A DNA stretch of 64,000 nucleotides. It comes from Pseudoips prasinana. Lineage: Eukaryota > Arthropoda > Insecta > Lepidoptera > Nolidae. The notes under the pieces are model-generated. The model did not search any database. It saw only the letters and a program-made list of their open reading frames with translations, and was not told the origin of the DNA. This document shows positions 11,018 to 22,872 of the stretch, piece by piece (positions within the stretch are counted from its first letter, which is position 1; every line of letters starts with the position of its first letter). Position numbers and translations under genes: made by a program. The DNA is taken from the NCBI GenBank assembly GCA_951640165.1, contig OX621245.1:19770330-19834329 (forward strand), in the 5' to 3' direction.

Positions 11018-11250
11018 GGGCCTGTTGGCGTGGTTGGCAAGTGCTTGCTTTTCACGCCGGAGGTCGTGGGTTCGATTCCCACCCAGGACAGATATTTGTG
11101 TGCATGAACATGTCTGTTTGTCCTGTGTCTGGGTGTAATTATCTATATAAGTATGTATTTACAGAAAAAAAGTAGTATATCAGTTATATGGTTTCCATCA
11201 GATGATCAGATGGCCGTGTGTGCATAATGTCCCAGGATATTATTGTTATT
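11018..11250 (+). mobile_element. tRNA-headed SINE, head type A
   Basis: Head 'cctgttggcgtggttggcaa' (A-box region) and B box 'gtgggttcgattcccaccca', followed by the body 'atctatataagtatgtattt' and the tail 'ggatattattgttatt'. Compared with the copy at 23757 it lacks the block 'agtacaagctctgcttagtt'. Confidence 0.9.
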
Positions 11251-11251
11251 C

Positions 11252-11293
11252 AACCTGCAACCTTTAGATCTTATAGTCTAAAGGTTTCAGGTT
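11252..11293. repeat. 17-bp inverted repeat, 8-nt loop
   Basis: Positions 11252-11268 and 11277-11293 pair with one mismatch. It lies immediately after the SINE tail. Confidence 0.85.
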
Positions 11294-11652
11294 ACTCCCA
11301 ATGAGTCATGGCGTTCGTCAAGATTGTAAGAAATGAAAAAGAATATTAATAAGAATAGAACCTATTGTTTACTTTTTTAAGATTGCACTTAATCTCCGTT
11401 CTCCGTGCAAAATAAATATGGCGCACACAAAGTTTCATGAAAATGTACTTTCAAGCTCGGATTGCTACAAACAACGGGACATAGTACTGGACTGAAATAC
11501 TGCTGGAATCCATAGATGGCTCAGGGGATATTAGGTTTTGCCCATCAGCGTGCTAAGTTTTGTTTGTATAACACTTAATTTTTTTAACCCTTCCTTCCTA
11601 ACTTTCATCATTAAAGATTTTCTTTATGATTATACATCTTCAGCTATTGTAA

Positions 11653-12016
11653 TGTACTCCTAGCCGAATTACGGCCACGGCGGCCAGTCTCAACTGAGAT
11701 TAGCCATCTGCGCGGGACATATTATAGTGCTCAAGTGTGTGCGCAAACACAGGAGCACTTTCTATTCCATTACTCTCATGATCGTATGGGACGCCTAGCT
11801 ACACGACCGGAAAGAGGTCAGGCACAGGATCGTCGGCTTTGCGTGCTCTACGAGGCACGGCGGTATAATACCGCCAACTCGCAGACTTCGGGCTGATGCT
11901 GATAAATTTTTCATTTTACAAAAAAGTCCCAAAATCACTTTTGGCCCGACCCGGGGTTTGAACACGGGACCTCGTTATCTGCGGGTGAACACGCTACCGC
12001 TAGACCAACGAGGCAG
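11653..12016 (-). mobile_element. tRNA-headed SINE, head type D (long)
   Basis: On the minus strand the head has the A box TTGGTCTAGCGGTAGCGTG and the B-box-like GTGTTCAAACCCCGGG at about 11935-12016. The body includes, on the plus strand, 'gcgcgggacatattatagtg' and 'ggccacggcggccagtctca'. Related copies are at 22357-22691 (plus) and 35770-35925 (minus). The head is close enough to a tRNA that automatic tRNA finders may call it. Confidence 0.8.
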
Positions 12017-12741
12017 TCAGTAGTCAGCTATCGTACCTATATATTAAAGTCAGCGTTAGCTGCTCTAGTAAAGAATAAATAAGGAGTTTCAATCAATTTC
12101 GTTTTATCCTTAGTTGAGCTCCACTCTATCTCATCGGATTTTCTTTCCTAGAAATCAAGCAATAACTATATTTCTAACACATTTATTTACTTACATAAAC
12201 GCACGTATCCAACTTTTCCTTCACAAAAATATGGTTCTTATTTCAATAACCCTTTTTACTTTGTGCTTAGAAGATAGTCACACGAACTTCAAATCCATAG
12301 TAATATCATAATTCAGAAGGTATGTCTGCTTCTTTACGCCTCAACTACTGGAATTTGGAACTGAGGAAGTTTATAGTACGAAGTAATATTTGTCATATAA
12401 TGAACATAAAGTCAATTTATTAGGTTTTCTAAAATGAATTTACACGCGAATGAAGGTTTTGGCTGACACGTTACGTTTACAAAAGCTAACACTGGAATTT
12501 AAAATGGGGTAGACAAAATAATCCTGGAATTAGAATGGAATTAGCGAGTACATCTTTTCTTATGTTCATTTAAGTATTCATTAAAATTATAATCTTTTAC
12601 TTCCAATCACACGTAAATAAAATGCCGTTTCATTTGCACAATGTGGGTAATTATTGCAAATGTAGGGGTTAAAAACACATTTTGGCATTGTGTAAATTAA
12701 GGACTAGCATTGTTGAAAAACATATAATATTAATGACACTA
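12017..12741. other. Unique-looking AT-rich DNA
   Basis: No supported feature. The plus frame at 12114-12311 has no recognisable motif. Confidence 0.45.
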
Positions 12742-12745
12742 TATA

Positions 12746-12782
<37 letters not shown>
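12742..12782. repeat. (AT)n microsatellite at a SINE tail
   Basis: An almost pure TA run with one TACA interruption abuts the 3' end of the minus-strand SINE, and probably grew from its simple tail. Confidence 0.9.
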
Positions 12783-13016
12783 GGGACAATGTCACACAGA
12801 TCATCCTAGCCCCAAACTAAGCAAAGCTTATACTATGGGTACCAGGCGACGATATACATACTTATATAGATAGATAAATACATAGAAAACATCCATGACT
12901 CAGAAGCAAATATTCGTGCTCATCACACAAATATTTGCACTTACCGGGATTCGAAGGATCGAGGACCACCAGCTTCGTAGGCAGGAGCACTACCAACTAG
13001 GCTACGGTGACCGTCA
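12780..13016 (-). mobile_element. tRNA-headed SINE, head type C
   Basis: Reading the minus strand: head with 'agcctagttggtagtgctc', a B box with one interruption, shared body, and a tail ending at the (AT)n tract. The B box region reads 'ccgggattcgaaggatc' on plus, a point change plus small deletion compared with the 43273 and 54853 copies. Confidence 0.9.
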
Positions 13017-14319
13017 AGACATATAAATTGTTAACATAACATAAAATGTGTAACAAACATGTCTCCTAGCGACCCATAATCATAAGATACAAGTAAATTC
13101 TATAAATTAACAAATAACAAAAACTCTATTTCAGCAAAGGTAGCACAACCTCAAACACACTCGGCGAGAGCTTTATTTGATTTCTTAACTGTCATGGTAT
13201 TTATAGTGAACTAAGAAACTATTTAAAAGAACCTTTCCCAATGAAACCTTACACACTTTTACTGCCTCATAAATTAAATTGAGAAGAGAATAGGCAAAAT
13301 GTCCTTATATTTCAGCCATTCCTTTCTTGTTTTAATTGTTATGTGTATATCTTATGTGTATTTTTATGCTACAAACGAGATAATAATTTATCATCTTCAT
13401 ACTACGACTTTTCTACGAATTTCGTAGTATTTTATCCAGTTTATTCACCTGTGATATTTGTATCAGAATTCAGTAGCAGTAACTACTAAGCACTTCTTTT
13501 GTTCTTATTTAGAACCTAAATGTTAAGTGTAACTGTGAAAAGTGTTCATTGTAAATGTTAAGTATTTAATATACTTCTAGGAAGAATTATATTAAAGAAC
13601 TTAACATTTACACTCTCAGTAATGATATTTTTTTCCATTCATTTTGACCGACACTGCCAAATTGTAATAAAAAACGTACAAGAGAAAAACGTATGTGCAA
13701 ATACAATAAACATAAATTACTAATAATATTCAAAATCGCTCATGATTAATTTCAGGCCACAAAAACTTATCAGGCTTTGTAAACTTTTCAATGCGATCCT
13801 CAATCCTTAGCCAACACGAGCAAGGTCGAAATATTTTTACCAATGTTTTTAATTTTCTTCGTACTTTAATAAAAACTCTGAACGAACAATTTTGACAGTG
13901 AAAACTAATCACCTAAAGCCGTGTATATAATCCATTTTACGATACTGTCATATTGTAATGTAACAGTACATAAATTAATAATACAAACATACATATATAT
14001 TACTACTTGTAAGATAAGTCTAATTGATTAATACTTCATGATTATACACCACACGTAATTAGCATATTACATTAGCAGATTTGTGATACTAATAATAAAT
14101 AGTATTTCACATTAAGTAGCTTAAGCGGTCTTAGTTACACAAAGAGACAATAATTATATGAGACATAGAATATTATTATAATCAAACTGAATCCTGACGA
14201 TAGAATGTTTTATTTCTTTTTCCATTGACTATTCTCATGGAAATTCTTTATTTTATTATTATCGAATGGAACCAAAATGAAAACTTTGAGCTAAATAGCA
14301 TATATAATACATATATAGA
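13017..14319. other. Unique-looking AT-rich DNA with one foldback
   Basis: The only structure seen is an inverted repeat of 14 bp (TGTAAATGTTAAGT at about 13550 and its complement ending at about 13611). No gene is supported. Confidence 0.5.
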
Positions 14320-14587
14320 CTGGCATATTAGTCTGGTGGTTAGTGACTCTGACTGCTAAGACAGAAGTTGTGGGTTTGATCCCCACCCAGGACAGATATT
14401 TGTGTGCATGAACATGTCTGTTTATCCTGAGTCTGTGTGTAATTATCTATATAAGTATGTATTTATAAAAGAAAAGTAGTATATGTAGTAGGTATATCAG
14501 TTATCTGGTTTCCATAGTACAAGCTGTGTTTAGTTTGGGATCAGATGGCCGTGTCTAATTAATGTCCAAGGATATTATTATTATTAT
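14320..14587 (+). mobile_element. tRNA-headed SINE, head type B
   Basis: Head 'tagtgactctgactgctaag' with the B box 'gtgggtttgatccccaccca', then the same body as head-A copies ('gtctgtttatcctgagtctg', 'tctatataagtatgtattta') and the tail 'gatattattattatta'. A further tail fragment is at about 14635-14700. Confidence 0.85.
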
Positions 14588-14987
14588 ATTTAGAAATATA
14601 TAAGAATGTTTGTCTGTTTTCTCGTTATCAAAGAACTGGCTTCGCCTAGTTTGGAATCAGATGGTGGCGTTTAAGTTGTCACAAGATATTATTTATATGT
14701 ATTTGTTAATATACGTATAAATAATAGTACATACATATAAATATAAATACTAGTTACTATTAAATCGACATTACTGTATTGGGGTCCTAACCCTGTAAAA
14801 GTAGATGTCAGTTGGTGAAATAAAAAAAAATATTTAAAGCTTTAGCACAACGTCGTTTGTACAAGGCGGCTTTAATGCCAATGGCATTCTCTACCAGTCA
14901 AACTTAGGGTGATGCAGAGAAAAACTTGGTAAGTGCACTATAAACTTATGTCAGAAAGTAAAAAATCCTAAAATATTATACGAGTAC

Positions 14988-15790
14988 TTACATTGACAAA
15001 CGTTTGTAACAAATGGTCGCGAGTTTTCTTTTTAAAAGTAAAGCGACACTTTGTCTTCCTGATATCGGTGGAAAGAGCCTATTCCAGAGAAGAATGGACT
15101 GAAACGAAACATGAAGACTGGATAAAATCAGTACGGTGAAGAGGACATTGAAGAAGACGGTTGTGGGAAACTGAAGGTTTTTATTATGCTGGGTATGAAG
15201 ATATTTAAATTGGCAAGTTAAATATTGAGAAAAGGAAGTAGAATCTAATAGGGAAACAGGGTGGTTAAGGCTCTTAAAGTTGAAAGCTGACGAATAGGCA
15301 ACCACGTTAGCTGAACTCTAAAGCTGCTCACATGGTCATATTTACGAAGATTGCATATGAATCAAATGCAGTTATTCAGAAGTCGGTCGAGTTTATTGAG
15401 GTGATCTGCATTCAGGTCTAAGTAAAACATATTATCATAGTCAATAATAGGAAAAGTGAAGCCTGCACGAGCGTAAATTTTATTTTTACAGGGTGAAATT
15501 TTTTGCGGCAAAAGACGTACCACGTTTGTGACCCTCTGACATACACTAGTAATTTGGTTCTACCAACAAATTGTTGCGTCGATGTGCAAGCCAAGATTTT
15601 TTACTACTTTGATAATGGGAATAACTAAGTTATTAAGAATTACAGGTGGCAGATGATGATAGATCGCTTGTTAAGAGATTTATAAAGACCAAGATAAAGA
15701 GAGGAGAGAGAATAGCGCCTTGAGGGACACCAGTATCTAAATTGCACCAGTTCGATGAGGCTTCACTAACGTGTACTGACTGCTGGCGTT
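14988..15790 (-). pseudogene. Decayed LINE reverse transcriptase (CR1/Jockey-like)
   Basis: The minus strand, read in shifting frames, shows the RT palm motif GVPQGAILSPLF (about 15730), then KNLGLHIDATICW (about 15590), then FPIIDYDNMFYLDLNADH and KLDRLLNNCI (about 15400). The last open piece is 105 codons (15305-14988). These are the C-terminal two-thirds of a non-LTR retrotransposon ORF2. Several stops and frameshifts interrupt it, the YADD catalytic core is not visible, and both ends are truncated. It would have encoded a reverse transcriptase acting in target-primed integration and is now inactive. Confidence 0.8.
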
Positions 15791-16744
15791 CTCAAAGATA
15801 TGAGGAAAACAATAATAATTAAAGAATACACTATTACTTGAAACTAGATCTTTTCCATGGAATTTATTAATTGCTCCGCCACAATTCAGCGCAGGTAAAG
15901 TTCCGGGTATTTTCTAGGGTCAATAAAAAAATTAATCATGTGTAATTAAAATGTTTAGCTTTCTCTGCTGGTCATCCACCCGTGTGAAAGATAAATTTTA
16001 TTTGTTTAAAATTCTGTGACTAATACATACTTTTAATTAAATGGAGTTACTCCTAGAATTAACCCTTTATGAAATCTTTTCGCTACAGGAATATGCAATT
16101 TTAAGTTTCTATTGAAAGTTAGCCGCATATTGCTTCTTGTATTCCAAACAAAACTATAAACTCTTATTTATTTTAAGTCTGCAATGCTAACGACAGTAGC
16201 TTAGCAAAAACTTTAGCAACTCAACTTTAAACTGTCAAAGTTTCGCAGAGTTTCTTCGGATATATTTATATTCATAAGGCAAAGTAGTTAAGTACAGTTG
16301 CTTCAATTACTATTCATTTTCTTGAAATCATAAAGGTACCTGCTGAAATATTTCGTATTAACAATCCGTATGACAGCAACTTATAAGTTCCATACCGAGG
16401 ATGATTATTTGTGTAGGGTTAGAGGAACTTTTGGATTAGATATCGAAAGACTTTGAAGTTAGTTATAACTAATTTCCAAAGTTTCAATATGCTCAATACT
16501 CATGCATAATGAAATATTGTATACTTTTTATAAAATATATCAAGTTACGCGGTATGAAGTACATAATAATAATAAATCTAATACGGGGCTGTAGAAATAC
16601 GAAAATGATTATTATGCCTTTTGTTGGTTTCATTGTGCATTATTATATGTACATGTGCTTATAATTAATCATATATAATTAACTACATGATTTAAGCATT
16701 GCACAATTATCATTCAATTATGTGTCAAACTTCGTCATTGAGAC
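15791..16744. other. Unique-looking AT-rich DNA
   Basis: No supported feature was seen. Confidence 0.45.
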
Positions 16745-17134
16745 TATAATAATATAATATCCTGGGACATTATTCACACACGATCATCCCAAGCTAAGCA
16801 GAGCTCGTACTATGGAAACCAGATAACTGATATACTATATATACTAATTTTCTATTGTAAAAACATACTTATAAAGATAATTTACACCCAGACTCAGGAC
16901 ATACAGAGAGCCTTTAACGCGGCAAAAACTAGTATGTATTTACAATAGAAAATTAGTATATGTAGTATATCTACATATACAAATTTTCTATTGTAAATGC
17001 ATACTTATATAGATAATTTACACCCAGACTCAGGACATACAGACATGTTCATGCACACAAATATCTGTCCCGGTTGGGAATCGAACCCACGACCTGCGGC
17101 GCAAAAGGCAGCGTATCTACCAACCACGCCAACA
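16745..17134 (-). mobile_element. Rearranged SINE, head type A, with internal inverted duplication
   Basis: The B box complement 'gggaatcgaacccacgacct' and A box complement lie at 17078-17134. The body segment beginning 'acatacttat...' is present twice (about 16862 and 16999). Between them the segment around 16932-16975 is inverted, giving a palindrome. A SINE-in-SINE insertion or template switching during reverse transcription could produce this. Confidence 0.8.
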
Positions 17135-17506
17135 CATAATACCTATAATTATACCTACTTTTTAATTTTTCTACTAGAGTATAATAAATACTGACCAAGG
17201 AGTTATTCTAACAATATTAAACTAAATAAGTATCTACGGCAGAGGCTTTCAGTTAGTCCAATCGAGGATTGGGGAGAGCATCCTAACGATACGAGTGTAA
17301 ACTTAATGACAGAGTCTGGCACTAGTCCAAATGCCATTCATGATCTTCTTCAGACTTCTGCCAAAGCCTTAATCAAATAATTCAGAAACCCCACAAGAAG
17401 TGCCACCGTGATCTGTTCGCGGTGAACTTTCCTTCTTCAATCAAACCCTTGTGAGGGGAAAGAAAAGAATATTTGTGTGACCCTTACCTGATAGTTAAAT
17501 TTAAGC
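17135..17506. other. Unassigned stretch
   Basis: Possibly upstream LINE sequence belonging to the fragment at 17507, but no protein motif supports this. Confidence 0.35.
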
Positions 17507-17650
17507 GAGTATCTGGGGATTGTGCTTGATCGCGCTGTATTTGCTCTCGCGCGAAGTAGAATATCCCTTACCATCAGAGTAAAAATTTACACGACGTGCA
17601 TTCGGTCCATTGCGAGTCTGGTGTTTGCGCACGCTGCTACTCAATTTCTA
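17507..17650 (+). pseudogene. Jockey-like LINE RT fragment
   Basis: One plus frame reads YLGIVLDRAVFALARSR followed by KIYTTCIRSIASLVFAHAA. This is the connection region after the RT palm of Jockey-clade elements, with the typical YLG.. LD and Y.TCIRS... V.AHAA spacing. About 48 codons survive, with an internal deletion relative to the family. No function remains. Confidence 0.7.
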
Positions 17651-18678
17651 TTCTAAGAAGAAGAAATTCTAAGAAAATAAGACTACTAATTATACGTTTT
17701 AACATTTTGTTTGAAATTGAGTGATCACCAGCTTATTGGCCTGTCAAGAGCGAGTAAATCCTTATTTGATACTTTGTTCCAAGAGCCACTACATCTGTTT
17801 TTGCTTTTAAAATAAGTTCCTAACAAAATAACTAATCTACAGGAGAATAATAATGAATTTTCAGAATTAATGATTCGTTGGGACACGAAAGTTGGAGGCT
17901 TCATCTGTTGTGCTAAAATTGGATATTTAATCCTTACATACATGTGTGACATGTGGATCCCTGGGGTGAAGTCTGTATCATTTGGCTACACCACGAATAA
18001 TTGATGAACTAAGGGACAGTGATTTTTAAGCTCGGCTCGTTTATAATGTATACAGTGTATGAAGTAACTTGAAATGATATAATTTTAAATAGAGATTAAG
18101 TACTACGAAAATAACCCATACATTTTACACAATAAAGGTTTTCTAAAAATATATAATTCGTAGCCGTTGTTTTATACTTTTGGATTATATATTTAATCAA
18201 ATAAAACTCATACAACAAGTCGATTACCTACAGATTTTTTATTACACTACCTAAAAAATAAAGTCCAATGAAAAACACAGAAAGTTTTCTGTTATATAAC
18301 AATTCTTTTGAATAGAATATAGATAAGTGGAAACCAGTATGGGTTCAGGCAAAGCAAACGTACTAGATATCAATTATATCACTGAAAATGGTAATTGTTC
18401 CTAGTGTAAACCTTGATCTTATAACATCAATATTCCGTTTATTGATAAGGTTTACTTATATAAAATACATTACTTATATAAAAAACAAAAAGTAGTAACT
18501 GAGGAGAGAGGAGAAAAGGGATACATATCTACGAAGAAATCTTGAGGCAGGGGTTCCACTGTCTTAAATAATATTGAATATCTTTTTGGACTTTGCTGTA
18601 AATACGATAGTAAAATCTCAGTCTGATATGTATACATATATGAGACCGTAATTGTTTTGTTACACTTTTTTTTGACTT
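17651..18678. other. AT-rich DNA, weak RT echo
   Basis: At about 18335-18385 a plus frame reads NQYGFRQSKRT, faintly like an RT motif, but nothing around it supports a LINE. Otherwise nothing was recognised. Confidence 0.35.
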
Positions 18679-18731
18679 TTACTAACCCTTTAGTCTAATG
18701 GTTAATAACCCTGTCTGCTAAACCAGAGGTA
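18679..18731 (+). mobile_element. SINE head fragment, type B
   Basis: 'tagtctaatggttaataacc' and 'gctaaaccagaggt' match the head-B A-box region. The copy stops before the B box, where the next element begins. Confidence 0.6.
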
Positions 18732-18733
18732 AA

Positions 18734-19010
18734 AATAAATAAAATAAAATAAAAAAGGTTTTTATTCACGTAGACTTTAAAAAAGCGCTTGTAAATAGTC
18801 AGAACATGTTTGTAGTAATATAGTTGTATACATTAGATATTATTTCTAGTAACATAGATATTTAGGTACATCTTGTATGAAAACATTTATAAAATTTATT
18901 TTATTACAGAAATGATATTTAGCTAGCTCGTATCAAGTTATTGTCAAGAGATTATGTTTAATTATCTAGTTTAAGTCTAATATTTTTACTACATATTGTC
19001 AATGGTCCTG
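18734..19010 (-). mobile_element. LINE 3' end (CR1-like), copy 1
   Basis: Starts on plus with an (AAATA)n run followed by 'ggtttttattcacgtagact', the complement of an AATAAA-type signal and LINE tail. The same sequence lies in the opposite orientation at 26690-26950. No ORF is left. The insertion interrupts the SINE head just upstream. Confidence 0.65.
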
Positions 19011-19072
19011 TCTATATTAAAGGTATTATTATTACGACGGACCTTGTGTTAATAACGACGGTCGCGCTTTAA

Positions 19073-19200
19073 TGCTACCACCGGATCCAATGCGCCCCAA
19101 CTGAGAAGACCCAGCGAAACAAACTCAGTGGGTTCATCTACTACCGGTTTCAACACGACCCAGTTGAGACGGTCCGGCGAAACATACTCAAGCGGGCATG
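19073..19200. repeat. Imperfect tandem duplication, about 63-bp unit
   Basis: 'aactgagaagacccagcgaa' in the first unit corresponds to 'agttgagacggtccggcgaa' in the second. Both are followed by 'ctca' and a GGG motif and preceded by an ACCGG motif. The units are GC-rich compared with flanking DNA, suggesting an old repeat internal region. Confidence 0.65.
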
Positions 19201-20089
19201 AACACGGGATTTGGTCCAATTAGAGTAATTATTTAGTAGGCAAACACAATATATGCTCGATCGGTTGTCTGAATGCTTATTATTTTAGATTATATTTAGG
19301 TATACAAAAGAAAATCTTCGAAACAATAACATTATTCATTTTGAGACAGAGTCAATAATTTTAAATTAATTATATGATAGCAATCATTTACAGATAGCGG
19401 GTTACCTCTTTATGCGGTGCTGCAGTGAAAGCTAGCAGGATAATTGCAAAGGTTATGACAAATGTAGATAAGCATGAAACGCTCGTATGAAAACAACAGG
19501 ATGTACATAGTCCTGACAAAATACTAAAACTCCTTATAATACGAGCAGATTGTACCGTGTTGCCTAATTTCCTACAATATTGCACGCTGGAATTAAATTG
19601 ACACAATAAAGGATTCGTGTAGATTTTCACTAAACTATGTCTGATGAAAATGCAATGGTATAGAATGAGAATGCAACCAAAACAAAGCCCCCTGTATTAT
19701 CTTAGTTGCATTCTCATATTACTAGAATCTCATGTAAACTGGAAATGCTATAACCACCAGATTCCTGACGTGTATTGTTCAGCAGTCATTGTACTGATAC
19801 ATGTTTGCGGAAACTTTAATTAAATTTATGAAGGCTTTGGCTAGTATAGGGTGGCGGCTACCTATACGAACCGAAAGCCTTCATAAATACCTGAAGAAGC
19901 TCGTTAGAGGTCTGACAATAGCCAAGTAAATATTTATTCCGGATATTTGAAGTTTGTACTGCTCGGGATAAAAATGCTGTTTGAACGTGTGAAGAAACTT
20001 AATCATCGCAAACGAGGTTCAAAGACTTTTTGTGGACAGAAAATAGTAACAAAATGAAAAACTAGCTCCACATGAAGCTACTCAATTTA
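19201..20089. other. AT-rich DNA with two foldbacks
   Basis: Inverted repeats lie at 19665-19677/19705-19717 (13 bp perfect) and 19824-19888 (about 27 of 31 bp paired, including a 15-bp perfect end). No gene is supported. Confidence 0.6.
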
Positions 20090-20500
20090 AATGTATATAA
20101 TATAAAATTCTCGTGTCACAATGTTAGTTACCTTACTCCTCCGAAACAGCTTTACTGATTTTTACCAAATTTTATATGCATATTCAGTAGGTCTGAAAAT
20201 CGACTACTATCTATTTTTCATACCCCTAAGTGATAAGGGTTGTTCACACTTAACATTTTTTTTTAATTTTTGGACAACATTTTTCGTTTTTATTTTTCTA
20301 TAATGTGGCATTAAAAATACATACAACCCTAAATTTTTACCCTTTTATCACCAACCTTTTTTTTTAATAGCGATTTTAATATTTAATTGTTCTACTGAGT
20401 TCTTTTTTGTACATTTGATTGAGTCCATGTATGATTTTCATTGAGGTTTCGGGTTTTATTTCTATTGTTAAGGCTGTACAGCGTTTGCTGGGACAGCTAA
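20090..20500 (+). mobile_element. Non-autonomous Helitron-like element, second type
   Basis: Begins near 'taaaattctcgtgtcacaat', contains 'cctccgaaacagctttactg' and 'catacccctaagtgataagg', and ends 'gcgtttgctgggacagctaa' with CTAA in place of CTAG. These blocks recur in lepidopteran Helitron families as I know them. The open frame at 20121-20303 is incidental. Confidence 0.65.
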
Positions 20501-21055
20501 TTTTATAATATTTATAATATTTTAAATGTTCATGAAACTCTTTGTCTTAAATTTTCTGTTTTGCGCGCAATCAATGGCTTTCTTCAATTTCATTTCCTTT
20601 CCTATTCTTTTTCTATTTACTCTATTTGACCTGTACTTGTATATTTATATCTTTTACATTTTGTTGCGGTTTTGCATTGAAGTGAAACGATAAAATTGTG
20701 TGTTAGGTAGCAGCCTCTCAAGAATGTACAGAAACCAATGCTCTTAGAGACGTATTTTTATCGTGTTGCTCACTTAGATTCTAATTCCAAGAACAACAAG
20801 GTGTTTTTCAGCGTTTTTGATTTGTAAATTTTTGATGATATTCAATATTTCAAACAATTGTTACAAAACTATATGATGGAAGCGCTCCTAGCCCGGTTGC
20901 TAGGCAACTTGTTTTAAGGCCATGTTGTCATTACGCATAGCGTCTCATGTTATACACTTTCTTTTTAATAGTTTCTTTAATAATGTGGAAAATGATAAGT
21001 TGCCTAACATTGAGAACATTAATTACCTCATAGAGCATTGTAGATGGAAAAAGGA
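20501..21055. other. AT-rich DNA, nothing recognised
   Basis: No supported feature was seen. Confidence 0.4.
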
Positions 21056-21320
21056 ACAAAAGGAAAAGTCAAAAATGTACATTAAATTTTTTTTTAAAGT
21101 ATACTTGGGGCTATATAGCTTTTAAAATGTTTGTCTGTATGCACGTCTGGGCTAAACTTAAAAGTACTGCATGGATTTATTTCAAATTTTGCATGAATAT
21201 TACTAAGAGGTGGGTCAAAATACAGGCTACCCGCTACATATTATCACACTATCACCTACGGGGGAGGAGCTTCGTTAATTTATAAAAATTAACGCGGGTA
21301 AAACCACGGGGCACAGCTAG
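21056..21320 (+). mobile_element. Non-autonomous Helitron, third type, 5' truncated
   Basis: Ends with 'acgcgggtaaaaccacgg' and 'ggcacagctag', the subterminal hairpin (with one base change) and CTAG at 21317-21320. The body matches the complement of 53547-53865 ('tactgcatggatttatttca', 'actatcacctacgggggagg'). The 5' TC end is missing. Confidence 0.8.
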
Positions 21321-21383
21321 TGGCTTTATATTTATTATTCTTAGTCTGCCTCAAGTAGTAATATAATAAATTACAATTGAGCA

Positions 21384-21615
21384 TTATAGTGCGTAGTACC
21401 TATACTTTACGTATGATTTTTTCATGGACATCTCGCTGTCGGTCAGTTTTTTCTTGATAATTTCTAAGCTCTGCTTGATTGCAACATTGTTTAATAACGG
21501 TTGCACGTCAAAACTCACCATTATTTCAACTGGTTCCAATCGAAGGGTATTTAAAATTTGGACAATATGCCGCGAGTCTTTCACAAAGGTTAACAATAAA
21601 CGTTACTCGCGTTAA
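21384..21615 (-). pseudogene. Penelope-like retroelement RT fragment
   Basis: The minus frame 21596-21384 reads TFVKDSRHIVQILNTLRLEP, then VEIMVSFDVQPLLNNVAIKQ. The family motif is a phenylalanine-aspartate core in the form (M/L)VSFDV.SL..NVP, the first catalytic RT aspartate region of Penelope-like elements. Here it is MVSFDVQPLLNNVA, slightly decayed. About 70 codons survive, ending at a stop near 21384. No GIY-YIG endonuclease part is present. This is the only Penelope trace in the window. Confidence 0.75.
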
Positions 21616-22356
21616 TACCCGTTAACAATGTTATATAATTATGATACGCTAAAGTTTAAGTGTATATGAAAACAATAAGTTATTGGCAGGACTATAATGG
21701 TCAGATGTCGGGCCCGTTCTTTTATTATAAAAGAAGTTTTCACTAAATAAAGACTCTAAAAAAGAATTTACCAAAAGTTAGTACAAATACTAAACAAAGT
21801 ATTAGGTGCTACGCATGTACCTTTTCAGAATTATTAGTACCAAAAAATATTGTTCTGATTATACAAATTAATTTTATTATAAGAAATTCGTAATTTGTTA
21901 ATCAAACAGAACCTTGCAAAACAAAAGCTTTCAACGTCAACAGTAATTATCATTTTGTTCAATGAATATTATTATCTCTTGATAACATAATATAAACTCT
22001 TAGCAGCCAATAAACAACACTACATTAATTAAGGACATTATTTGGTACTCCAACTATAAATGTTCAAAGTTAACGAAATTACAGAGTATAACTTGTAGAT
22101 TAATTTGTACATTAATCTTTTTGAACTGCCTAATGTATGGTAATATGACTCTATAGTTTTAAATCATCGTTTCTTGTCCTGACAGTTTTATCGGCATTTT
22201 ATAACGCCTAGAAATCTAGAAAAATCTGGCTAAAATGCTGGACTGTTACTCGTATTAGCAGCAAGGAAGTGCATTAAAATATATACCTTCCAATAAATAC
22301 CATTGCCATCAGCTATGCGTTCGAGATTTACATTAAGTGATTGGAAAAATGTGGGA
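21616..22356. other. Unique-looking AT-rich DNA
   Basis: No supported feature. Confidence 0.45.
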
Positions 22357-22691
22357 AACCGGCTGCTTGGTTGGTTTAACAGTAGCGTTCAACTGCAGAT
22401 CGCAGATTAGCGAGGGTTCAAATCCTTGGTCGGATAAAAAGGTTTTATTGGTATTTTTTAATGGAAAAAATCGATCGATAGAAGCCCAAAGTCAGGAAGT
22501 TGATGAGGGAGTTGGTCGTCCAACCTGAACTTTGTCTAGTGTTGTCAGCTAGCTCGTCCTATATGAACATAAAATTAGATAATAAAGATTGCACCTGTTT
22601 GTGAGCACTAAAAAATGACCCGTGCAGATGGCTTGACTCCATTGAGGCTGCCGCCAAGTCAAGAAATTTGTGCAGAATATCTTTATTATTT
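22357..22691 (+). mobile_element. tRNA-headed SINE, variant related to head type D
   Basis: Head 'ggctgcttggttggtttaac' and the B box 'gagggttcaaatccttggtc', then a body containing 'atggcttgactccattgagg' and 'ctgccgccaagtca', the counterpart of the block at 11660-11720. The tail 'atctttattattta' is followed at once by a Helitron. Confidence 0.7.
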
Positions 22692-22692
22692 A

Positions 22693-22872
22693 CTAGCTGT
22701 GCCCTGCGATTTTACACGCGTTAAACTTATAAATTATAACTTATGTGTTAATTGAGGGTATCAGCTAACTTCATACAAAATTTTAATAAAATCGCGCCAG
22801 CCGTTTAGACGTGAAGAAGTCACATACACACTCACACACTTACAAACTTTCGCTTTTATAATATTCGTGTGA
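22693..22872 (-). mobile_element. Non-autonomous Helitron (Lep1-like)
   Basis: On plus it starts with CTAG at 22693-22696 and continues 'ctgtgccctgcgattttaca', and ends '...ataatattcgtgtga', the complement of a 5' TC start. It lies in the A/T-rich tail of the preceding SINE, the preferred AT target. Confidence 0.85.

Noticed and set aside
12742..12782. Replication or promoter AT element
   Set aside because: The pure (AT)n run adjoins a SINE tail and is adequately explained as microsatellite expansion.
18335..18385. RT motif NQYGFRQ
   Set aside because: Seven residues alone, with stops nearby and no neighbouring LINE motif.
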